Origin: an uncultured Collinsella sp.
Lineage (GTDB): Bacteria; Actinomycetota; Coriobacteriia; Coriobacteriales; Coriobacteriaceae
NCBI GenBank assembly: GCA_905211615.1
Contig: CAJMBB010000050.1
Coordinates: forward strand, 1 to 13,133
Length of the DNA: 13,133 nucleotides
Reading direction: 5' to 3'
Part shown: positions 1-8,693 of the stretch, piece after piece
Position numbering within the stretch: the stretch's first letter is position 1
How the letters are laid out: the number at the start of each line of letters is the position of its first letter
Translations under genes and position numbers: made by a program
Notes under the pieces: model-generated
What the model was told of the DNA's origin: nothing
Seen by the model: only the letters and a program-made list of their open reading frames with translations
The model's database searches: none

Positions 1-301
1 GCCGGCGAACGCCCAGCCCTTGCGGGTCGGGGCGGTCTTGGGCAGCGCGAAGGTGAACGAGGTCTTGCCCGGCTCGGTGGTCTTGGTCTGGGAGGCGGGG
101 CCGGCCTTGGTGTCGCCGCCGTTCTCGTCGAAGGTCACGGTGACGTCGCGGGGCACCCACTTCCACTGGGCGTAGACGGTCGTGGACTTGGAGACCTCGG
201 TCTTGTCGGTGAACTGATCGCCCGACCCGTCCCTCTCGGTGTTCCAGCCGGCGAACGCCCAGCCCTTGCGGGTCGGGGCGGTCTTGGGCAGCGCGAAGGT
301 G
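1..301 (-). repeat. Tandem B-repeat unit of 246 bp (82 codons), copies continuing past the left edge
   Basis: Bases 1-55 are identical to bases 247-301, giving a period of 246 bp or 82 codons. The shared piece encodes FALPKTAPTRKGWAFAG. Immediately beyond base 301 nucleotide identity ends, although the protein pattern continues: the first repeat's front half is AT-rich and the second repeat's front half is GC-rich. The near-perfect repeat suggests recent duplication or gene conversion and makes the array prone to copy-number change. Confidence 0.8.
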
Positions 302-2871
302 TAACTGTCCTTATCTGCAGTCTTATCTTGCAAAAACTTTTGAGGATAAGCAGGATCACCTGCGCCATTATCATCAAAAGTCAGCGATAACTTTGCTGCG
401 ACCTGCCACATGTGAAAATCATCAGTACCGTCGGCATCCTTGACGCGCTTAAGGTAATAACCCTCACCAACCGCATCCTCGTTGCCAAGAATAAAAGTGC
501 TTTGCTTAGGTGCATCACCACTAGCTTTGGAGAGTACGTAGTTATCTCCGAGTGACGGCACTTTCAAATTCTGCCAATTGTTCGGATCCACCGTATTAAC
601 AGTAGTCTTCCCTGACGATTCCCCCTTTACAATAAGGGGAATGTCACCGCCATCATCCGTGCCATCATAGTTATTAGTGACAGCCGGCAGTCTAATTTCA
701 GCGTCATCGCCACGGTAATTTCCTTGGAATAATGCGGGCGCCATTAAGGCAAGTGTGCCCTTATTAATAACGGCACCTTTCAAATTACTTGAACCGTGAT
801 CGATGAGAATGCCATTACTGCCAATAGAAGTGGTTCCCTTAACAAAAATATCGTTATAGTTTTTCGCAGTATTGTATTGTTGCTCCCAAGTACCATTGAT
901 ATCGGCATAACCATATACGTAGGCTTGAGAGCCAGCTGTCGTCAAAACGCTGCCCTCATCTACCCGAAGGCCATTGTCTTCAATTAATTCATAGCTAGAA
1001 GCATTGTTGCAGCCAAATTTGGTCGTTACATTTGTATTCGATTGACCAGTAATAGCGATCTTATTTACAGAAGAAATCGTACCGACCGTAATTTCGGATT
1101 TATCAGTAACATTCAAAGCAGATGCGTACTTAATATAAGGAATCTCAGCCACAGTCCCCGCAATATTGATTGTGGGAGAAGAAGACCCCTTGGGAAGCCC
1201 ATAGTACACACCCGTAACGCCCGTAGCTATTTCCGGTCGTCCAGCAATATTAATGAAGGAACCGTCAGAAATCGATACATTCTTGTTCGAAGTCAACGAA
1301 ACGTAGCCAACACTGCCGCTATTCAGACTGATAGACAGCTTTCCTCCAGCCTTTACGCTCGATCCCTCATCCGACGAATTGGTCAGGTCGTTCTCGCAGA
1401 AAACATACCCATGAGAATCGCCCGCTTCATCCCTCAGCTCAACGCCAGAAGCGTTCACGGCGATATCACCGTTTACAGTACTCCACTCTGCTCCATAAAT
1501 AGAGCCAACATGGGAGCCATGGACATTAACGGCAATAGATCCACCAACGTTCGCTTTCTTCGAACCTTCAATATATGGGACATCATTGGGTATCGAACCA
1601 CCCTTATCCCAGCCCCAAACATTCTCGTAAGCATCGATAACGACATCGCCATCGACCTCATAAACTCCATCCGGGATCATCTGTCCTGCGCCAGTTATTG
1701 ACCAATTGCCATTAAGACGAAGCGTTTTGTCGGTGTTTTCATAAGTACTGCTGCCCGCAATAATATGAATGTTGCCTTTAATAGGCGCAGGGTCACCAAA
1801 ATGACCGCAAATTTCATTTACCCGACCCGAGCGAACATCAAGCGTCACGTTGCCGCGCATCTCGCAACCGTAAGTGCCTTCGATAGCAGGAGAAACATCG
1901 GAGTTGCCATTGTCGTAAACAAGCGTGGCGTTACCACCTACATAAACAGCAGGAGAGCCGTTTCCATCGCCACTCGAGCCATCGCCGCGCATGCAACCGG
2001 GATTAACGTGATTACCGCTAGCCATGCAAAGGTTACCGCTGATCTCAAGATAGGTGTCATGCTCGACGGACCCTTGATATGAACCACCAATGACGTCATG
2101 AAGGCCAGCGCCACTACCAGGATTGATATATCCAGACGCGGCTATCACCACATGTGTGTGGTCGACAGTCGACTTATAGCCGCCGCCATAAAGTGTTCTA
2201 GAGAGCTTGAGCTCGCAGTTACGAGTGAACACAGTATCGAAACCATTGCAATAGAATTTATCTAGACCAACAACTTCGACGTTGTCAAAAGTACAAGGTC
2301 CGGAAAGCATGGCACGGCTGGAGAAGCGCAAGGTTGCGTGATTATCACCGTCACTCGTCACGGTAATCTTCTTGTTAGCAACGCCGAAAGTCGAAACGTA
2401 ATCTTGGGTCGGCACCACAAAAGACGAGCCGCCTTTTAGGACAAGTCTGATCTCCGATAAATTATCAGAGGAGATTTTATTCAGCGCATCCTCAAATGTT
2501 GATTGATCATTGACTTGATAAACACCAGATTCTGCTGCATCAGAATTCGATTCATCAGATGTTTCATTCACATTCACATCGTTTGACTGCTTACCCGAGA
2601 CATCAGATTCAGGTTTTTGATCATCACTTGAAACCGAATTGTCGTTAGACGAAGCCTCGACCGAACCCCCCCCCGACACAGAGGCACTATCAGTAGATTC
2701 ATTAGACAGATTCTCCGAAGTCGTGTTTTGTTGAGGGTCATTATTCACTATTTCATCAGCAAATACGCCCGTAGGGATAGTATTAAACACGAACAAAAAG
2801 GAGACGAGCCAAACGAGAGCTCGCCTGCAGCGTGGCAATCTCACAAACCGACCTTTCCACTTACCTGACAT
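1..2871 (-). CDS. Large secreted surface protein with beta-helix-like ectodomain and InlB-type B-repeats (3' end outside window)
   Basis: The frame is open for 957 codons from ATG at 2871 to the window edge, so the C-terminus and any cell-wall anchor are not visible. Residues 1-39 look like a signal peptide: basic start, hydrophobic stretch around 19-36, then a VFA/DE cleavage-like site. Residues 41-112 are a Ser/Asn/Asp/Gln-rich linker. Residues about 113-820 hold many short Gly-rich beta-strand repeats of the kind seen in right-handed beta-helix or pectate-lyase-like adhesins, with nine cysteines between C193 and C621. From residue 827 come Listeria-Bacteroides (InlB B-type) repeats with the pattern LTFDDNG...GWAFAGWNTERDG...YAQWK; the second begins near 903. 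An in-frame stop lies just upstream of the ATG. That ATG has no clear ribosome site, whereas GTG at codon 10 (2844) has AAAGG seven bases before it. Role is inferred: adhesion or surface interaction. Ligand unknown. Confidence 0.85.
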   Translation of the reverse strand, partial: MSGKWKGRFVRLPRCRRALVWLVSFLFVFNTIPTGVFADEIVNNDPQQNTTSENLSNESTDSASVSGGGSVEASSNDNSVSSDDQKPESDVSGKQSNDVNVNETSDESNSDAAESGVYQVNDQSTFEDALNKISSDNLSEIRLVLKGGSSFVVPTQDYVSTFGVANKKITVTSDGDNHATLRFSSRAMLSGPCTFDNVEVVGLDKFYCNGFDTVFTRNCELKLSRTLYGGGYKSTVDHTHVVIAASGYINPGSGAGLHDVIGGSYQGSVEHDTYLEISGNLCMASGNHVNPGCMRGDGSSGDGNGSPAVYVGGNATLVYDNGNSDVSPAIEGTYGCEMRGNVTLDVRSGRVNEICGHFGDPAPIKGNIHIIAGSSTYENTDKTLRLNGNWSITGAGQMIPDGVYEVDGDVVIDAYENVWGWDKGGSIPNDVPYIEGSKKANVGGSIAVNVHGSHVGSIYGAEWSTVNGDIAVNASGVELRDEAGDSHGYVFCENDLTNSSDEGSSVKAGGKLSISLNSGSVGYVSLTSNKNVSISDGSFINIAGRPEIATGVTGVYYGLPKGSSSPTINIAGTVAEIPYIKYASALNVTDKSEITVGTISSVNKIAITGQSNTNVTTKFGCNNASSYELIEDNGLRVDEGSVLTTAGSQAYVYGYADINGTWEQQYNTAKNYNDIFVKGTTSIGSNGILIDHGSSNLKGAVINKGTLALMAPALFQGNYRGDDAEIRLPAVTNNYDGTDDGGDIPLIVKGESSGKTTVNTVDPNNWQNLKVPSLGDNYVLSKASGDAPKQSTFILGNEDAVGEGYYLKRVKDADGTDDFHMWQVAAKLSLTFDDNGAGDPAYPQKFLQDKTADKDSYTFALPKTAPTRKGWAFAGWNTERDGSGDQFTDKTEVSKSTTVYAQWKWVPRDVTVTFDENGGDTKAGPASQTKTTEPGKTSFTFALPKTAPTRKGWAFAG
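2666..2674 (-). repeat. Run of nine G (coding strand) in the surface-protein gene
   Basis: Nine consecutive C on the plus strand read as nine G in the coding strand, spanning codons 66-69 (Ser-Gly-Gly-Gly) in the linker right after the signal peptide. At nine G the reading frame is intact. By hand translation, eight G would give a stop after about 98 residues and ten G after about 75. Homopolymer runs of this kind are known slipped-strand switches in other bacteria; that it acts so here is inference. Confidence 0.75.
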
Positions 2872-2954
2872 GAACCGGTAAGGGCGACAAAATGCCCAGA
2901 GGGAAAGGCATAGATTTCACTCTTACTGAATGTGCCGTCTGACACATTGGGTTT

Positions 2955-2982
2955 AGTTTATTACCAGTGTTTTGTCTGACAA
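2955..2982 (-). promoter_or_regulatory. Possible sigma-70-type promoter of the surface-protein gene
   Basis: Read on the minus strand there is TTGTCA (2982-2977), a 16-base spacer and TAAACT (2960-2955), five and four matches to the -35 and -10 consensus. The -35 lies within an 11-base palindrome TTGTCTGACAA (2972-2982) that could serve as an operator. The predicted leader is about 80 bases. Weak matches; other placements are possible. Confidence 0.3.
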
Positions 2983-3042
2983 GAGAACGCGTTTATTGCC
3001 ATGAAATAGAAACGACCCATAATATGTGTCACGACCAGCCGG

Positions 3043-3064
3043 AATTAATCGATGTGCATTAATT
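3043..3064. repeat. AT-rich inverted repeat (AATTAAT / ATTAATT, 8-base spacer)
   Basis: The 7-base arms at 3043-3049 and 3058-3064 are perfectly complementary around CGATGTGC, and the flanking GG/CC nearly extends the match. It could be a regulator site or simply AT-rich chance. It lies upstream of both divergent promoters. Confidence 0.35.
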
Positions 3065-3165
3065 TCCTAAGACCTAATAAACAAACAATGAACAAACTCC
3101 ACACCATAGCCATGGGGAAACTAGGAATTCGCCGGGATAAAATGTTCACCTTTTAGTTAAATGGT

Positions 3166-3195
3166 TAAAACGCTTCAGTTTATTGAAGCGTTTTA
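3166..3195. promoter_or_regulatory. Perfect 12-bp inverted repeat upstream of adhE, candidate operator
   Basis: TAAAACGCTTCA (3166-3177) and TGAAGCGTTTTA (3184-3195) are exact reverse complements around a six-base GTTTAT spacer. The centre lies about 73 bases before the likely adhE transcription start, a position typical of activator sites. Each arm carries an AAnCGnTT-type core of the kind seen in LacI-family operators. As RNA it could also form an A-to-U flanked hairpin, but no gene ends here that would need a terminator. The binding protein is unknown. Confidence 0.55.
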
Positions 3196-3238
3196 GTGTG
3201 CCTTTTACAGGAATCTTACCGTTCGCCGAATAATTTCT

Positions 3239-3247
3239 TGCTATCAT
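3239..3247 (+). promoter_or_regulatory. Probable extended -10 promoter of adhE
   Basis: TG-C-TATCAT matches an extended -10 element (TGnTATAAT with one mismatch). No good -35 box is visible 16-18 bases upstream, which is usual for extended -10 promoters. Transcription would begin near 3254, giving a leader of about 34 bases that contains AAGGAGA at 3276-3282. Confidence 0.4.
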
Positions 3248-3287
3248 GCAAGGCGTAGGGTAAATCTCCGATCGCAAGGAGACACAA

Positions 3288-5936
3288 ATGGTGAAAAAGT
3301 CACCGGAAAACACTACTCCCGCAATTGTGGACAACGTAGAGGCGCTTGAGGCTAAGCTCGCTCAGATGCGAGAGGCCCAGGCGCTTTTTGCTACGTACAC
3401 GCAGGAGCAGGTCGACAAGATCTTCTATGAGGCCGCCATGGCCGCCAACAAGGCTCGTATCCCGTTGGCGAAGTTGGCCATCGAGGAGACCGGCCGCGGC
3501 GTTCTTGAGGACAAGGTCATCAAGAACCACTACGCCGCAGAGTACATCTACAACGCTTACAAGAACACCAAGACCTGTGGTGTCCTGGAGCGCGACGAGG
3601 CTTACGGCATCACCAAGATCGCCGAGCCCATCGGCATCGTGGGCGCCGTCATCCCGACGACCAACCCCACCTCCACCGCGATCTTCAAGACGCTGATCTG
3701 CCTGAAGACCCGCAACGCCATCATCATCTCCCCGCACCCGGCTGCCGCCAAGTGCACCATCGCCGCCGCCAAGCTCGTGCTTGACGCTGCCGTCAAGGCC
3801 GGCGCCCCCGAGGGCATCATCGGCTGGGTCGATGTCCCCTCCATCGAGCTGACCAACATGGTCATGCGCGACGTCGACATCATCCTCGCCACCGGTGGCC
3901 CGGGCATGGTCAAGGCCGCTTACTCCTCGGGCAAGCCCGCCCTGGGCGTTGGCGCCGGTAACACCCCGGTCGTCATCGACGACACCGCCGACGTGCTGCT
4001 CGCCGTCAACTCCATCATCCACTCCAAGACCTTCGACAACGGCATGATCTGCGCTTCCGAGCAGTCCGTGACCGTCATCGACACCATCTATGACCAGGTC
4101 AAAGCCGAGTTCCAGAAGCGCGGCTGCTACTTCGTCAAGCAGGGTGCCGAGATGGAGGCCCTGCGTGCCGCCATGTTCAAGAACGGCGCTCTCGATCACC
4201 GCATTCCCGGCATGGCTGCCGCCAAGATCGCCGAGCTCGCCGGCATCGAGGTTCCTGCCAAGACCAAGATCCTGATCGCCGAGGTCAACTCCACCGACCC
4301 CGCCAAGGAGGAGTTCTCCCACGAGAAGCTCTCCCCGGTCCTGGCCATGTATCACGCCAAGGACTTCCAGGAGGCCGTCGACAAGGCCGAGCACCTGGTG
4401 CTCGCCGGTGGCCCGGGCCACACCGCCTCTCTGTACGTGCACCCCGCCCAGGCCGAGAAGATCAGCCTGTTCGAGCACGTCATGAAGGCCTGCCGTATCG
4501 TCATCAACACCCCGTCCTCGCACGGCGGCATCGGTGATCTATACAACTTTGGCATGAAGCCGTCTCTGACCCTGGGCTGCGGCTCCTGGGGCGGCAACTC
4601 CGTCTCCGAGAACGTTGGGGTGAAGCACTTGATCAACGTTAAGACTGTGGCCGAGCGCCGTGAGAACATGCTGTGGTTCCGCGCTCCCGAGAAGGTCTAC
4701 TTCAAGAAGGGTTCCACGCCCGTCGCTCTCGACGAGCTCGGTACCGTCATGGGCAAGAAGCGCGCCTTCATCGTCACCGACCAGTTCCTCTTCAAGAATG
4801 GCAACACCCGCGCCATCGAGGCCAAGCTCGACGAGATGGGCATCGCCCACGACTGCTTCTACGACGTCGAGCCCGATCCGTCGCTGCAGTGCGCACGTCG
4901 CGGCGCCAAGCAGATGGCTCTCTTTGAGCCGGACGTCATCATCGCCGTCGGCGGTGGCTCAGCTATGGACGCCGGCAAGATCATGTGGATGATGTACGAG
5001 CACCCCGAGTGCAAGTTTGAGGACATGGCCATGGACTTCATGGACATCCGCAAGCGTATCTTCACTTTCCCCGAGATGGGCAAGAAGGCCTACTTCGTCG
5101 CCGTCCCGACCTCTTCGGGTACCGGCTCCGAGTGCACGCCGTTCGCCATCATCACCGACAAGGAGACCGGCATCAAGTGGCCGCTCGCCGACTACGCGCT
5201 GCTCCCCAACATGGCTATCGTTGACGCCGACAACTGCATGACCGCCCCGCGCGGCCTGACCGCTGCCTCCGGCATCGACGTCATGACCCACGCCATCGAG
5301 TCCTACGTCTCCATCATGGCTTCCGACTACACCAAGGGCCTCTCCGAGCGCGCTGCCAAGCTCGTCTTCGAGAACCTGCCCTCCAGCTTCACGAACGGCG
5401 CCAAGGACCCGCACGCCCGCGAGGAGATGCACAACGCCTCCTGCATGGCCGGTATGGCCTTCGCCAACGCCTTCCTGGGCCTCAACCACTCCATGGCCCA
5501 CAAGCTCGGCGCTTTCCATCACCTGCCCCACGGCCTCGCAAACGCTGTCATCCTGACCCGCGTCATGCGCTACAACGCCGCTGAGGCTCCCGTCAAGATG
5601 GGTACCTTCTCCCAGTATCCTTACCCCAACGCGCTGCACAACTACGCCGAGATGGCCAAGTACTGCGGCATCGAGGGCAAGGACGACAAGGAGGTCTTCG
5701 AGAACTTCATCACGAAGCTCGAGGAACTCAAGGACTTCATCGGTGTCAAGAAGACCATCGCCGACTACGGTGTTGACGAGCAGTACTTCCTCGACACCCT
5801 CGACGAGATGACCGAGCAGGCATTCAACGACCAGTGCACCGGCGCCAACCCGCGCTACCCGCTCATGAGCGAGATCAAGGAGCTCTACCTGGACGCCTAC
5901 TACGGCCGCGAGCCTCAGGACTACGCCGTCTGCTAG
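3288..5936 (+). CDS. adhE: Bifunctional acetaldehyde-CoA / alcohol dehydrogenase AdhE
   Basis: The 882-residue protein reduces acetyl-CoA to acetaldehyde and then to ethanol, using two NADH, during anaerobic fermentation; AdhE proteins usually assemble into cytoplasmic filaments (spirosomes). Residues about 15-450 are the CoA-acylating aldehyde dehydrogenase domain, with GVGAGNTP at 220-227 and the catalytic cysteine C255 in GMICASEQ. After a linker, about 468-870 form the iron-dependent alcohol dehydrogenase domain. It has GGGS near 555-558 for NAD binding, and the iron ligands expected from E. coli AdhE are all present: D664, H668, H734 and H748. Length matches the family (E. coli 891). The ATG is preceded by AAGGAGA at five bases. 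It stands alone on its strand behind its own promoter, with a hairpin after the stop, and is divergent from the surface-protein gene. No key residue is missing. Confidence 0.97.
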   Translation: MVKKSPENTTPAIVDNVEALEAKLAQMREAQALFATYTQEQVDKIFYEAAMAANKARIPLAKLAIEETGRGVLEDKVIKNHYAAEYIYNAYKNTKTCGVLERDEAYGITKIAEPIGIVGAVIPTTNPTSTAIFKTLICLKTRNAIIISPHPAAAKCTIAAAKLVLDAAVKAGAPEGIIGWVDVPSIELTNMVMRDVDIILATGGPGMVKAAYSSGKPALGVGAGNTPVVIDDTADVLLAVNSIIHSKTFDNGMICASEQSVTVIDTIYDQVKAEFQKRGCYFVKQGAEMEALRAAMFKNGALDHRIPGMAAAKIAELAGIEVPAKTKILIAEVNSTDPAKEEFSHEKLSPVLAMYHAKDFQEAVDKAEHLVLAGGPGHTASLYVHPAQAEKISLFEHVMKACRIVINTPSSHGGIGDLYNFGMKPSLTLGCGSWGGNSVSENVGVKHLINVKTVAERRENMLWFRAPEKVYFKKGSTPVALDELGTVMGKKRAFIVTDQFLFKNGNTRAIEAKLDEMGIAHDCFYDVEPDPSLQCARRGAKQMALFEPDVIIAVGGGSAMDAGKIMWMMYEHPECKFEDMAMDFMDIRKRIFTFPEMGKKAYFVAVPTSSGTGSECTPFAIITDKETGIKWPLADYALLPNMAIVDADNCMTAPRGLTAASGIDVMTHAIESYVSIMASDYTKGLSERAAKLVFENLPSSFTNGAKDPHAREEMHNASCMAGMAFANAFLGLNHSMAHKLGAFHHLPHGLANAVILTRVMRYNAAEAPVKMGTFSQYPYPNALHNYAEMAKYCGIEGKDDKEVFENFITKLEELKDFIGVKKTIADYGVDEQYFLDTLDEMTEQAFNDQCTGANPRYPLMSEIKELYLDAYYGREPQDYAVC

Positions 5937-5953
5937 TTTTAGCACGGTTTTTA

Positions 5954-5992
5954 ACGGCGGGGGTGCACGGGTGTTTCACACACCCCCGCCGT
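5954..5992 (+). terminator. GC-rich hairpin after adhE, probable terminator
   Basis: ACGGCGGGGGTG (5954-5965) pairs perfectly with CACCCCCGCCGT (5981-5992) across a 15-base loop, starting 18 bases after the adhE stop. No U-run follows, so it may be a weak terminator or mRNA 3'-end stabiliser that allows some readthrough into the kinase gene 32 bases downstream. Confidence 0.5.
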
Positions 5993-6024
5993 CGCTTCTA
6001 TCGCATCGTTGAAAGGATGCAACC

Positions 6025-6789
6025 ATGCTGCTACCCGATTCCAAGACCGAGCTCGTCCGCCGTGGCAACAAGGTCGTTTACGACCTGGGCGACAAGATCG
6101 TCAAGGTCTTTAACGAGACCAAGCCTGTCTCCGACGTGTTCAACGAGGCTTTGAATCTTGCCCGCATCAATGAGTGCGGCATCCGCAGCCCCAAGGCTCT
6201 CGAGGTTTCCCAGCTCGAGAACGCCAACGGCTGGGCGCTCGTGACCGAGAAGGTTCCGGGCACCACCCTTGCCGAGAAGATGACTGCCGAGCCCCAGCGC
6301 TTTGGTGAGTACCTCGAGATGTTCGTCGACCTCCAGATCGAGATCCACGGCTACACCTCCCCGCTGCTCAACCGTCAGCGCGACAAGTTCGCCCGCATGA
6401 TCGACAGCCTTGATCAGCTCAATGCCACCACGCGCTACAACCTTCAGGAGCGTCTGGACGGCATGACCAAGGAGTTCAAGGTCTGCCACGGCGACTTCAA
6501 CCCCTCCAACGTCATCGTCGGCGACGACGGCCAGCTCTATGTATGCGACTGGGCACACGCCACCCAGGGCTCCCCTGCTGCCGACGTTGCCACCACCTAC
6601 CTGCTCTTCGCCCTCAACAGCAAGGATCAGGCTGAGGCCTACCTGGAGCTCTACTGCGACCGCGCCGACATGCCCATGCAGGTCGTGCGTCAGTGGACGA
6701 GCATCGTCGCCGCTTCCGAGCTCGCTCGTAAGCGCAACGTGAACGATGAGTTCCTGAAGAACTGGATCGACGTCGTCGATTATCAGTAA
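6025..6789 (+). CDS. APH/choline-kinase-fold phosphotransferase, substrate unknown
   Basis: The 254-residue protein has the fold signature of the aminoglycoside phosphotransferase family (Pfam APH), which transfers phosphate from ATP to small molecules. The ATP-binding lysine is probably K27 in DKIVKVF, with a helix acidic residue near E41. The catalytic loop is CHGDFNPSN at 154-162, with D157 as the presumed base and N162 a metal ligand, and the second metal aspartate is D175 in VCDWAHA. The ATG has GAAAGGA seven bases upstream. It follows adhE by 88 bases across a hairpin and has no obvious promoter of its own, so it may depend partly on readthrough. Family members act on aminoglycosides, choline, homoserine, sugars or proteins. 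Nothing here singles out the substrate, and an antibiotic-resistance role should not be assumed. Cytoplasmic; no membrane segment seen. Confidence 0.85.
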   Translation: MLLPDSKTELVRRGNKVVYDLGDKIVKVFNETKPVSDVFNEALNLARINECGIRSPKALEVSQLENANGWALVTEKVPGTTLAEKMTAEPQRFGEYLEMFVDLQIEIHGYTSPLLNRQRDKFARMIDSLDQLNATTRYNLQERLDGMTKEFKVCHGDFNPSNVIVGDDGQLYVCDWAHATQGSPAADVATTYLLFALNSKDQAEAYLELYCDRADMPMQVVRQWTSIVAASELARKRNVNDEFLKNWIDVVDYQ

Positions 6790-6821
6790 TATCTGAGCGA
6801 TTTATTTCGCATCGGAGGCAC

Positions 6822-6866
6822 AAAGGGAAACCCCACAGCTCGAATGGGCTGTGGGGTTTTCCTTTT
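6822..6866 (+). terminator. Strong intrinsic terminator after the kinase gene
   Basis: An 18-pair stem with one G-U pair forms between 6822-6839 and 6848-6865, core ACCCCACAGC / GCTGTGGGGT, with an eight-base loop. The U-rich 3' side (GGGGTTTTCCTTTT) suits plus-strand termination. It begins 33 bases after the stop codon. Confidence 0.85.
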
Positions 6867-6885
6867 AGATATCGAGGATGCCACA

Positions 6886-6938
6886 AGATAAAAGGACGGC
6901 CCCACATCTCCCCGATCTGGAGAAATGCGGGGCCGTCC
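6886..6938 (-). terminator. Intrinsic terminator of the cdsA-dxr-rseP-ispG-proS operon
   Basis: On the minus strand GGACGGCCCC (6938-6929) pairs with GGGGCCGTCC (6903-6894), with further inner pairing (CAT/ATG and CTCC/GGAG), followed by TTTTATCTT. It lies 31 bases past the proS stop. It faces the plus-strand terminator at 6822-6866, so the two convergent units are separately insulated. Confidence 0.85.
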
Positions 6939-6968
6939 CGTATATCGAACTACAAGCGAAATCGTCGA

Positions 6969-8690
<1,722 letters not shown>

Positions 8691-8693
8691 TTA

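Larger units (their letters stand above)
2872..3287. other. AT-rich divergent intergenic control region between surface protein and adhE
   Basis: These 416 bases hold no convincing gene. They contain a probable minus-strand promoter (2955-2982), an AT-rich inverted repeat (3043-3064), a perfect 12-bp inverted repeat (3166-3195), a plus-strand extended -10 promoter element (3239-3247) and the adhE ribosome site AAGGAGA (3276-3282). The composition is clearly more AT-rich than adhE and resembles the surface-protein gene, so the AT-rich block may extend to the adhE promoter. Confidence 0.6.

Noticed and set aside
1042..2082. Plus-strand open frames of 219 and 105 codons in the surface-protein region
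   Set aside because: They are antisense to the 957-codon frame with signal peptide and B-repeats, and have no good ribosome site or domain.
3143..3149. TGTTCAC as a possible Rex site before adhE
   Set aside because: Only one half-site is present, with no partner at the expected spacing.
2872..3287. Invertible promoter
   Set aside because: I found no pair of longer inverted repeats flanking a promoter, and no recombinase gene is nearby in the window.
3146..3334. 62-codon minus-strand frame across the adhE start
   Set aside because: It overlaps the adhE control region and its repeated KRFN residues simply come from the inverted repeat at 3166-3195.
3300..4523. 407-codon open frame antisense to adhE
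   Set aside because: Low-complexity Gly/Val/Asp composition is typical of the reverse complement of a GC-rich gene.
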